A DNA stretch of 25,663 nt from Candidatus Altarchaeota archaeon (GTDB taxonomy: Archaea > SpSt-1190). The notes under the pieces are model-generated. The model saw nothing but the letters and a program-made list of their open reading frames with translations, was not told the origin of the DNA and searched no databases. Position 1 is the first letter of the stretch. Every line of letters starts with the position of its first letter. The position numbers and the translations under genes are program-made. Below are positions 14,307 through 19,927 of this stretch, piece by piece. Location of the stretch: contig JAUUZA010000009.1 in assembly GCA_030590165.1 (NCBI GenBank), positions 1 to 25,663 of the forward strand, in the 5' to 3' direction.

Positions 14307-14741
14307 TTAGTTGTCTTCTTTTTTGTATTTTTTTAAGAGTTCATTGCTTTTTTTACATCCCGGACAAATAAAGTGTTCAAGTGGTAGTAACTTTTTTGGT
14401 TTTTCTTTTTTTTCACCCATTATGAATTCTGAAAAATATTTTGAACAACAATTTGGGTAACCGAAGGCAAGTCCGAGTTGATAAATTCTTTCTTTTCCTT
14501 TTAGTGAATTTGCCATCTTGTATTTTGTCATTCCTTCACTTGTTCCAAAAAGTATGTCACTTCTACATCCAGTTTTTTTTATTTTAACTTCAAGTCCAAG
14601 TTTTTCCAAAATTTTTTTCACTACTTCATCTGGGCCTTCAAATCCATCAATTTTACTAACTTGTTTTATTTTTTTAAGAGCTAAAGTAACAAGTAAAGCC
14701 AAGCGTTCGTCAAGTTTCTTAAGCTTTAGGACTGATTCCAC
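14307..14741 (-). CDS. DUF483-like cysteine-containing protein
   Basis: A 144-residue protein that resembles the archaeal DUF483 family of unknown function. The diagnostic stretch is LAFGYPNCCSKYF (C98, C99), followed by HFICPGCKKSNELLKKY with H123, C126 and C129, which together could form a metal site. C59 lies in KKTGCRSD. I chose GTG 14741 over GTG 14762 because TTATAA at 14763-14768 is centred 24.5 bp from 14741 and almost touches 14762, so a transcript from that promoter would begin at 14741. The gene converges on nucleotidyltransferase 2 with a 4-bp gap and diverges from rpl40e. Confidence 0.62.
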   Translation of the reverse strand: MESVLKLKKLDERLALLVTLALKKIKQVSKIDGFEGPDEVVKKILEKLGLEVKIKKTGCRSDILFGTSEGMTKYKMANSLKGKERIYQLGLAFGYPNCCSKYFSEFIMGEKKEKPKKLLPLEHFICPGCKKSNELLKKYKKEDN

Positions 14742-14762
14742 AAAAAACAAGTTTAGCAACAC

Positions 14763-14768
14763 TTATAA
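14763..14768. promoter_or_regulatory. Single bidirectional TATA box between DUF483-like gene and rpl40e
   Basis: The palindrome TTATAA is centred 24.5 bp from GTG 14741 on the minus strand and 26.5 bp from ATG 14792 on the plus strand. It is the only TATA-like element in the gap at correct spacing for either gene, so one TBP site probably serves both leaderless genes. Confidence 0.6.
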
Positions 14769-14791
14769 ATCTTCTAAATTTCTTCGTTATA

Positions 14792-14965
14792 ATGAGCGAT
14801 CCATCTACGGCAAGATTATTTGATAGGGTTTTTATTTGTATGAAATGCAATGCTAAACTTAGAACGGATGCTGACAAGGTTCGAGCAGGAAAAGTTAAGT
14901 GCCGTAAGTGTGGTTATAAAGGTTTACGAGCCAAAAAACGAATGAGGAAAGGTAAGGGAAAATGA
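14792..14965 (+). CDS. rpl40e: 50S ribosomal protein L40e
   Basis: A small zinc-ribbon protein of the large ribosomal subunit, 57 residues. It matches archaeal L40e: FDRVFICMKCNAKLR followed by KCRKCGYKGLRAKK, with zinc ligands C16, C19, C37 and C40, and a basic tail of Lys/Arg/Gly. The linker between the two CxxC pairs is a few residues longer than in the compact archaeal L40e I recall. The start ATG lies 26.5 bp from a TATA centre with no Shine-Dalgarno motif. The stop overlaps the next gene's start in ATGA, so the ribosomal protein and the membrane protein are translationally coupled. Confidence 0.9.
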   Translation: MSDPSTARLFDRVFICMKCNAKLRTDADKVRAGKVKCRKCGYKGLRAKKRMRKGKGK

Positions 14966-15708
14966 TTCAGGCTTTCAAGCCGAAGCGTCTTGGTTTCTAT
15001 ACTATGTTTATACTTTTTGTAGTTTTATTTTTTGGTCAGAATTTGGCCATACTTCTACCAGCAATTTTACTCCTTATTTCAATTAATGGATTTGAATCTT
15101 TCTATAGTGCAGATATAGATAAAATTTATAATAGGGTCTTACTTAGCGAGGTAGAAAAAGTTTCTATTTTTAAGAGTTCCCTCTTCTTTGGGATTTTTGC
15201 AATTCTTTCAGCATTTTATTTTGGATTTCCAATTTGGTATATTTCTTTCTTGATTATTGCAATTTTTGGCGCGAGTCTTGTTCACCATTACCATTTTATT
15301 AGTGATTTCATTCTTTCACTCATTATGCCTTTATTATTAATGGTTCACTCTCTTGAATTGATTTCAATTTCACCAGTTTATTGGTTTGTATTTTTTTATG
15401 AATTAATAATAAGGTCTAATATTCAACTTAATCGACCATTTGGAATTGAGAAATTTACACTCCCAAAAATTTTGGGTGTTGATGCCGCTAGAAAAAGCGT
15501 CATGATTTTATGTCTTTTAGGAAGTGTTTGGCCATTGTTGTTGGCTAAATATTCGGGTGGGCTTACCTTTATTTTGATGTCAGTTTCTTCCATGTTAATT
15601 GCAGCGTCAGTTTATGCGTTGAAAATTTTACATGTTGATGACTCGCGTTATTTAGTAAGAATTAGTGCCTTAGTTTTCCTTCTTGGGTTATTTTCACTCT
15701 TTATTTAA
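14962..15708 (+). CDS. Polytopic membrane protein, possibly degenerate UbiA-like prenyltransferase
   Basis: A 248-residue protein with about seven to eight hydrophobic segments. The loop after the second segment reads N42 ... SADIDKIYNR (49-58). The DxxxNR part resembles the first Asp-rich motif of UbiA prenyltransferases (NDxxDxxxDxxNR), but the first two aspartates are missing. A later loop, LPKILGVDAARKSV, could correspond to the second UbiA motif (DxxGDxxxGK), again degenerate. The shape and loop positions suggest a UbiA relative; lost metal ligands would make catalysis doubtful. The start overlaps rpl40e by 4 bp. An unrelated membrane protein remains possible. Confidence 0.5.
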   Translation: MIQAFKPKRLGFYTMFILFVVLFFGQNLAILLPAILLLISINGFESFYSADIDKIYNRVLLSEVEKVSIFKSSLFFGIFAILSAFYFGFPIWYISFLIIAIFGASLVHHYHFISDFILSLIMPLLLMVHSLELISISPVYWFVFFYELIIRSNIQLNRPFGIEKFTLPKILGVDAARKSVMILCLLGSVWPLLLAKYSGGLTFILMSVSSMLIAASVYALKILHVDDSRYLVRISALVFLLGLFSLFI

Positions 15709-15727
15709 GTGGTATTTCAGGCAAGTT

Positions 15728-15825
15728 AATCTCAAACTACATTACTTTGTGCGTCAAAGTATATTGTTGAAGCGACGGGTTGGCTCCTAGTCATTCAATT
15801 TAAAGGCCGCTTTCGCGGTCTTTTT
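15728..15825 (+). ncRNA. Candidate structured small RNA
   Basis: Three hairpins follow one another in this gap: TACTTTG/CAAAGTA (15743-15761, perfect 7 bp, 5-nt loop); TTGAA/TTCAA (15767-15798) with inner GAC/GTC; and GGCCGC/GCGGTC (15805-15820) followed by five T. On the minus strand the third hairpin has a GAAA tetraloop, and a palindromic TATA-like CTTTATAAAG (15854-15863) could drive minus transcription, so the strand is uncertain. A plain 3' UTR with a terminator is the alternative. Confidence 0.3.
15805..15825 (+). terminator. Hairpin-plus-T-run terminator
   Basis: A six-pair stem (GGCCGC with GCGGTC, one G-U pair) with a TTTC loop is followed by TTTTT. It ends either the rpl40e-membrane protein transcript or the candidate small RNA. 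Confidence 0.5.
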
Positions 15826-15888
15826 CTACTGTGAAGCGGTTTTTTATAGAAAGCTTTATAAAGACTAACCGACCAAGCATAATTAGTG

Positions 15889-15896
15889 TTTATATA
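15889..15896 (+). promoter_or_regulatory. TATA box of tfb
   Basis: TTTATATA is centred 28.5 bp before ATG 15921. It predicts a start a few bases before the ATG and argues against the long in-frame extension starting at 15831. Confidence 0.5.
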
Positions 15897-15920
15897 CTTT
15901 ATTGTAATGGAGTGGATATT

Positions 15921-16871
15921 ATGGCTTTAGTTTTAGGCAGCCCAGTGGGCATTAAAAAATGTAAGAAATGTGGATCAACTCGTATAAGCAGGGACACTAT
16001 TCGTGGTGAAATTGTTTGTATGGAATGTGGTTATGTTATTGAAGATAACCTAATAGACTTTAGTCAAGAATGGCGTGAATTTGATGGCGATAGTGCAAAT
16101 GGTCGTCGTCGAGCTGGTGCACCTATTAGTCTTGCTCGTCATGATAAGGGTGTTAGTACTGAATTGGGGATGGGTTTTAGTGATATTTTTAAATTAGCTC
16201 CAAAACTTCGACCAAAATTTTTGCGCCTGAAAAAATGGCAGCAACGAATTAGTACTGCTACTGAAAGAAATTTGAAGTATGCATTGGCGGAATTGAAAAG
16301 ATACACGAGTCAACTTAGTCTTTCTCCTGGTGTTGAAGAAACATCCGCATTAATTTATCGACGTGCAGTTGCAAAAGAACTTGTGCGTGGAAGAAGTATG
16401 GAAAGTGTTGTAGCATCTGCATTATATGCTGCATGTCGTGAACATGGAACTCCTCGAACTCTTGATGAAATTGCTGAAGTTGCAAATATTCCAAAACGTG
16501 AAATTGGTAGGACTTACAGATTTTTGTCTCGTCAATTGGGAATAAGAATTTTACCGACAGACCCGAGAGATTACATACCACGTTTTGCTAGTAATCTTCA
16601 TTTGAGTGGTAAGACTGTTACTAAAGCATTAGACATACTTCAACAAGCTAAAGAAAGAGAATTAACTTCTGGTCGCGGACCAACTGGTGTTGCTGCAGCT
16701 GTACTCTATATTTCAGCTCAACTTACTGGTGAGAAAAAGACCCAGAGAGAAGTTGCCGAAGTAGCAGGTGTAACTGAAGTAACAATTAGGAATAGGTATA
16801 AGGAATTAGTAAAGAGCCTTAAATTCAAGGAACTTGAACCAAAACCAATGGTTGCGAGTGTGGAAGCGTAA
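15921..16871 (+). CDS. tfb: Transcription initiation factor TFB
   Basis: Archaeal TFIIB homologue that binds the TBP-DNA complex and recruits RNA polymerase. It is 316 residues from ATG 15921; the in-frame GTG at 15831 would lie upstream of the TATA box. It has an N-terminal zinc ribbon (C14, C17, C33, C36), a B-reader region (SQEWREFDGDSANGRRRAGAP), and two cyclin-like repeats, each with family sequences such as VVASALYAACREHGTPRTLDEIA and GVAAAVLYISAQLTGEKKTQREVAEVAGVTEVTIRNRYKEL. The latter contains the BRE-reading helix. The length is typical. A SWIM zinc-finger gene follows after 10 bp, so the two are likely co-transcribed. Confidence 0.96.
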   Translation: MALVLGSPVGIKKCKKCGSTRISRDTIRGEIVCMECGYVIEDNLIDFSQEWREFDGDSANGRRRAGAPISLARHDKGVSTELGMGFSDIFKLAPKLRPKFLRLKKWQQRISTATERNLKYALAELKRYTSQLSLSPGVEETSALIYRRAVAKELVRGRSMESVVASALYAACREHGTPRTLDEIAEVANIPKREIGRTYRFLSRQLGIRILPTDPRDYIPRFASNLHLSGKTVTKALDILQQAKERELTSGRGPTGVAAAVLYISAQLTGEKKTQREVAEVAGVTEVTIRNRYKELVKSLKFKELEPKPMVASVEA

Positions 16872-16881
16872 GGGTCAGTTA

Positions 16882-17157
16882 ATGAATAAATTCCAAAAGG
16901 CCAAAATGTTGGTTGATACTGGAAAGGTTGAGTATAAGGGCCAGATTGGCTCTTCCTTTTATTTTTCTGTTATTTCTGAGAGCACACACCAAGTGCTATT
17001 TAGAATTAAAGCAGAGAAGTGGATGTGTGACTGTGAATTTACTTCAATAAGTGAAAAGGATTGTTCACATATACTGGCTTGTAAACATTGGCTTAATCTT
17101 AAAAAAAATTCCAAGCTTATGAATAAGAAAGAAATTAAAACAGAGAGTGTGAAGTAA
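16882..17157 (+). CDS. Small SWIM zinc-finger protein
   Basis: A 91-residue protein. I chose ATG 16882, 10 bp after the tfb stop with a GGGTCA motif upstream; an in-frame ATG at 16834 would overlap tfb. The SWIM motif CxCx(n)CxH is clear: C49, C51, C61, H63, within WMCDCEF...KDCSHILACKHW. SWIM domains bind nucleic acid or protein and occur in Swi2/Snf2 ATPases and MuDR transposases; here the domain is nearly alone. The N-terminal 45 residues look like a small beta-rich unit (IGSSFYFSVISES). The partner and function are unknown; co-expression with TFB hints at a transcription-related role. Confidence 0.75.
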   Translation: MNKFQKAKMLVDTGKVEYKGQIGSSFYFSVISESTHQVLFRIKAEKWMCDCEFTSISEKDCSHILACKHWLNLKKNSKLMNKKEIKTESVK

Positions 17158-17166
17158 TTCTTAGCT

Positions 17167-17250
17167 GCTGAGGTGGCTGAGTGGTTTAAAGCGCTAGCCT
17201 GCTAAGCTAGTTCCTGAAAGGGAGCATGGGTTCGAATCCCATCCTCAGCG
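17167..17250 (+). tRNA. tRNA-Ser (anticodon GCT)
   Basis: Acceptor GCTGAGG pairs with CCTCAGC, discriminator G. Anticodon arm CTAGC-CTGCTAA-GCTAG has GCT at 17201-17203, the T loop is TTCGAAT, and a long variable arm (class II) is present, as expected for serine. CCA is not encoded. There is no intron. Confidence 0.96.
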
Positions 17251-17258
17251 TTCTTTTT
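17251..17258 (+). terminator. T-run after tRNA-Ser
   Basis: TTCTTTTT directly follows the mature 3' end, a simple archaeal oligo-T termination signal. Confidence 0.45.
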
Positions 17259-17293
17259 CATTAGCCTTTTTTATTTGTAAATTCAAGACTAAT

Positions 17294-17722
17294 GTGTGGA
17301 AATTAAAGGGTAAGGTTATTAGTAAAAAAACAAAAATTTTAGTTTTTTTATTCTTTTTTTTGATTTTATTATCCCTTATTTTCCGTCCAGTTTTAAGAGA
17401 TATTGGGGATTATTGTATAATTGATTCTCAATGTGAATCTGGAATTTGTTTGATGCGCCTATGTAGGAGTTCAACCCTTTTTTGTGGGGACCTTTTTTGC
17501 AATAATGATGAAACTTGTGAAACTTGTCCAAGAGATTGCGGTGAGTGTTTTGATAGAATTGGGGCTTCTTGTAATGAAAATGTTACTTGTCCTTCAGGAT
17601 ATTGTGTTCACAATATTTGTAGGGAAACTAACACTCATTGTGGTGATGATTTTTGTGATGAAGGGGAAAGTAGTGAGACATGTCCAGAGGATTGTTATCC
17701 TGGGGAAGCTTGGTGGATTTAA
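17294..17722 (+). CDS. Membrane-anchored cysteine-rich surface protein with two 52-residue repeats
   Basis: A 142-residue protein that I do not recognise as a named family. A basic N terminus (1-14) and a hydrophobic segment (15-30) predict a signal anchor with the rest outside the cell. The exterior holds 18 cysteines. Eight of them recur at exactly 52-residue spacing: C41/C93, C47/C99, C52/C104, C57/C109, C64/C116, C69/C121, C78/C130 and C82/C134. Each repeat ends in CGDxFC...ETCPxDC, an acidic pattern often found in DPANN secreted proteins and probably disulfide- and metal-stabilised. The start GTG 17294 has a T-rich TATA-like box about 23 bp upstream. An ATG two bases earlier is out of frame and stops at once. 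Confidence 0.75.
   Translation: MWKLKGKVISKKTKILVFLFFFLILLSLIFRPVLRDIGDYCIIDSQCESGICLMRLCRSSTLFCGDLFCNNDETCETCPRDCGECFDRIGASCNENVTCPSGYCVHNICRETNTHCGDDFCDEGESSETCPEDCYPGEAWWI
17414..17539 (+). repeat. Cys-rich module, copy 1
   Basis: Encodes residues 41-82 of the surface protein, with cysteine spacing C-x5-C-x4-C-x4-C-x6-C-x4-C-x8-C-x3-C plus an extra C75. Confidence 0.7.
17570..17695 (+). repeat. Cys-rich module, copy 2
   Basis: Encodes residues 93-134 with the same eight cysteine positions as copy 1 and no length change, so the pair looks like an in-gene duplication. Confidence 0.7.
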
Positions 17723-17750
17723 TTTTTAAATTCAGGTAAGTTGTAATAAT

Positions 17751-18236
17751 ATGAAAAGACTAAGTAGAGATGAATATTATTTAGGTATTGCAAAATCAAT
17801 TTCAAAAAGAAGTCCTTGTACTCGTCGGCAATTCGGTGCTATTATTGTTGTAAATGATGCCATAGTTAGTACTGGGTATAATGGACCTGCTCGTGGGGTT
17901 AACAATTGTTCACTGGGTTGTTTGAAGGATAAAATGGGGTCTAAGGAATATTCAGGATATGAGGATTGTCCGGCAGTTCATGCGGAAGAGAATGCAGTAA
18001 TAAACGCGGCTCGAAATGGAACTTCAGTTCTTGGTGGAATTTTGTATATTTTAGGAGTGCGACCTGACGGAACGAGTAATAAATCTCATCCTTGTAATAG
18101 ATGTAGTAGAATAATAATAAATTCAGGTATAATTCGTGTTGTAACTGTTGATGCCGAAGGAAAACTAATTGTTTATGATCCAAAAGATTGGATAAAACGT
18201 GATAATGAGTGGTATGAGGGCGGTATGAAGAGTTAA
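17751..18236 (+). CDS. Deoxycytidylate (dCMP) deaminase
   Basis: Zinc-dependent enzyme that deaminates dCMP to dUMP, feeding dTMP synthesis. The 161 residues contain the catalytic motif HAEEN (zinc ligand H77, proton shuttle E79) and HPCNRC (zinc ligands C115 and C118). The N-terminal substrate region SPCTRRQFGAIIV and TGYNGPARG is typical of the ComEB/dCMP deaminase family. Extra cysteines C23, C53, C57 and C73 suit the second metal site known in some members. A TATA-like TTTTTAAATT lies about 25 bp upstream of the ATG, so it seems to be a single leaderless gene. Confidence 0.92.
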   Translation: MKRLSRDEYYLGIAKSISKRSPCTRRQFGAIIVVNDAIVSTGYNGPARGVNNCSLGCLKDKMGSKEYSGYEDCPAVHAEENAVINAARNGTSVLGGILYILGVRPDGTSNKSHPCNRCSRIIINSGIIRVVTVDAEGKLIVYDPKDWIKRDNEWYEGGMKS

Positions 18237-18278
18237 AAAGGAAAAATGAGAGAACCCATAGTTGAGTAATAAAAATAA

Positions 18279-18362
18279 GCCAGAGTGGCGGAGTCCGGAA
18301 AACGCGTTAGACTCAAAATCTAATCCATAGTTGGTACGCAGGTTCAAATCCTGCCTCTGGCA
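18279..18362 (+). tRNA. tRNA-Leu (anticodon CAA)
   Basis: Acceptor GCCAGAG pairs with CTCTGGC, discriminator A. Anticodon arm TTAGA-CTCAAAA-TCTAA has CAA at 18314-18316. The variable arm is long, with a CCA/TGG stem, and the T loop is TTCAAAT. CCA is not encoded and there is no intron. A TTCTTTTT run at 18371-18378 probably ends the transcript. Confidence 0.96.
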
Positions 18363-18411
18363 GACCAAAATTCTTTTTATGATATGCGATTATTAAACAA
18401 AGGTGGAAATG

Positions 18412-18786
18412 ATGACTGAATTAAAACAAATTTACAAATGCGAATTGTGTGGAAATGTTGTTGAAGTTTTACATACAGGTATGGGACAGCTCATTTGTTG
18501 TGGGCAAGCTATGGGATTATTTGAAGAAAAAAGTGAAGATGTAGGTAATGAAAAACATGTTCCAATCTTTGAACAAGTTGGAAATGAAGTTAAAGTTAAA
18601 GTTGGTTTGGTTCCTCATCCAATGGAAGCTGCTCATTACATTGAATTTATTGAACTTTTTATAGGAGATAAGATGTTTAGAAAGTTCTTGAAATCAGGCG
18701 AAAAACCGGAAGCAGTTTTCAAAGTTGAAGGAACTGTTACGAGTGTAAGAGCTTACTGCAATATTCATGGACTCTGGAAACAATAG
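18412..18786 (+). CDS. dfx: Desulfoferrodoxin (two-domain superoxide reductase)
   Basis: Reduces superoxide to hydrogen peroxide without making oxygen, a defence used by anaerobes. It is 124 residues from ATG 18412, chosen because AGGTG lies about 6 bp upstream; an ATG at 18409 is equivalent. The N-terminal desulforedoxin domain has the Fe(Cys)4 ligands C10, C13, C29 and C30. The catalytic domain has centre II ligands H49, H69, H75, C116 and H119, with the mechanistic E47-K48 in EKHVP. Both iron centres look intact, as in the two-iron form. A TATA-like TTTTTATG (18374-18381) precedes it and overlaps the tRNA-Leu T-run. Confidence 0.95.
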   Translation: MTELKQIYKCELCGNVVEVLHTGMGQLICCGQAMGLFEEKSEDVGNEKHVPIFEQVGNEVKVKVGLVPHPMEAAHYIEFIELFIGDKMFRKFLKSGEKPEAVFKVEGTVTSVRAYCNIHGLWKQ

Positions 18787-18815
18787 TTTCCACACCTTTT
18801 TATTCTTATGAATAA

Positions 18816-19163
18816 GTGAGTTTTGTGATTGACCTCTTACTTCTTTCAATTGCTGCTGGAATTTTTGGGCTTAAATTTAATGTGGCATATTTCATAACTA
18901 CAATAATTGGCCTTTTGATTGGTTTATTGTTTGGTGGGCTTTCATTATTGATTTCATTAATTCCGGCACTTTTGCTCGTTTTTGCGGTGCCTATTGGCCT
19001 TGGGTTTTATTTTAAGTGGCCGTTGGATTTATTCATTATTGCGATTAGTTCAGGTTCACTTTTTGTAGGATATCTTGCTGGTTCACTCTTGGCTGTTGTT
19101 CTTTTACCACTAACATTACTTACCAAATTTTTCAAGTTTGTTATTGGAATCTTCCGTAAGTGA
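18816..19163 (+). CDS. Small membrane protein of unknown function
   Basis: A 115-residue, very hydrophobic protein with about four membrane segments and a short basic C terminus (FKFVIGIFRK). I do not recognise a family. It has no charged residues that look catalytic and no cysteines. The start is GTG 18816 or GTG 18825; a TATA-like TTTTTATT (18797-18804) gives roughly correct spacing to the second. It stands alone between desulfoferrodoxin and a convergent hypothetical gene. Confidence 0.6.
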   Translation: MSFVIDLLLLSIAAGIFGLKFNVAYFITTIIGLLIGLLFGGLSLLISLIPALLLVFAVPIGLGFYFKWPLDLFIIAISSGSLFVGYLAGSLLAVVLLPLTLLTKFFKFVIGIFRK

Positions 19164-19197
19164 TTTTTTATAAAAAGGATTATTTAATTAACTCTAA

Positions 19198-19698
19198 TCA
19201 ATTACGATTTTCAAATGAGAAATAAGCCTCATTTATTTCATTAATTATTTTGGTCTTTTCTTCACCAATTTTGATAAGATATTTTTCAAATTGTTTAGAT
19301 GATTTAATGACTTTTTTCCCAAATTTATACATCAGTTTGCGATCAATTGTGATAGTTTCATCGGTGTTTTTTGTGAAATTTATTATAAAAGCTAGGTATT
19401 GCTTTCCGAGAGCCATTGAGATTTTGTTTGAATTTGGAAAGAGGTATGTGTGTAATATAATAGGTCCTTCGAAATATTTGTTATCAAGTAACTCTTCAAA
19501 ATGATAAGCTGAAGGTTGTTCGCTATCTTGAGATTTTAATCTAAATTCCACTTCTTTTCCTTTGAAATTTAATTTAATGTCTTTTTTTGTAGTTGATTTC
19601 TTCTTATAAGAAAACGGAATACAATTATTTTCAATCTCATTTTTTTTGTTATTGAACTTAGTTTTCCTTTTTTTATAATTAATTTTACGTTTTGCCAT
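19198..19698 (-). CDS. Hypothetical protein with basic N-terminal tail
   Basis: A 166-residue protein that I do not recognise. The first 40 residues are dominated by Lys, Arg and Asn (MAKRKINYKKRKTKFNNKK), followed by an apparent alpha/beta domain of about 120 residues. It has one cysteine (C27), no membrane segment and no obvious catalytic motif. The ATG at 19698 is the plausible start. It is convergent with the small membrane protein and followed on its own strand side by tRNA-Lys. The basic tail suggests nucleic-acid or ribosome contact, but that is a guess. Confidence 0.55.
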   Translation of the reverse strand: MAKRKINYKKRKTKFNNKKNEIENNCIPFSYKKKSTTKKDIKLNFKGKEVEFRLKSQDSEQPSAYHFEELLDNKYFEGPIILHTYLFPNSNKISMALGKQYLAFIINFTKNTDETITIDRKLMYKFGKKVIKSSKQFEKYLIKIGEEKTKIINEINEAYFSFENRN

Positions 19699-19760
19699 GT
19701 CTTTTATTATTATCAGAAAGTTATAGAATTATTTATTTTTTGAAATTGTTTAATTAAATG

Positions 19761-19766
19761 AAAAAA
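19761..19766 (-). terminator. T-run after tRNA-Lys
   Basis: Six T on the minus strand start 3 bases beyond the mature 3' end of tRNA-Lys. Confidence 0.45.
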
Positions 19767-19768
19767 TG

Positions 19769-19841
19769 TGGGTCCGACGGGATTCGAACCCGCGACCGCC
19801 GGGTTAAAAGCCCGGCGCTCTACCAACTGAGCTACGAACCC
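19769..19841 (-). tRNA. tRNA-Lys (anticodon TTT)
   Basis: Acceptor GGGTTCG pairs with CGGACCC (one T-G pair). Anticodon arm CCGGG-CTTTTAA-CCCGG has TTT at 19806-19808. The D arm contains AGCTCAGTTGGTAGAGC and the T loop is TTCGAAT. Discriminator A; CCA is not encoded and there is no intron. A TATA-like stretch in GCTTAAAAAAGC (19872-19883, minus strand) lies about 36 bp upstream of the mature 5' end, implying a leader of about 10 nt. Confidence 0.97.
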
Positions 19842-19927
19842 ATCATAAGCTCTATACCTTCTCATCTCTTCGCTTTTTTAAGCATTTTCTATAGTAAAGA
19901 TTTTAAGCACATTCTTTTACCTAAGAC

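Noticed and set aside
14303-14340. T-rich stretch after nucleotidyltransferase 2 considered as a dedicated terminator
   Set aside because: The T runs lie within the coding region of the convergent DUF483-like gene as lysine codons; they may aid termination, but I cannot separate the two roles.
15831-15920. In-frame GTG that would extend TFB by 30 residues
   Set aside because: The TATA box at 15889-15896 lies inside the extension, and the added residues do not resemble TFB N termini, which begin shortly before the zinc ribbon.
17484-17729. An 81-codon ORF in another frame over the cysteine-rich gene
   Set aside because: It is a shadow of the real gene; its translation is hydrophobic and compositionally odd, while the other frame has ordered cysteine repeats.
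18256-18333. Nine-base repeat CCATAGTTG before and inside tRNA-Leu, considered as an attachment site
   Set aside because: It is short, falls in the variable arm and not at the tRNA 3' end, and no integrase or other mobile gene is present.
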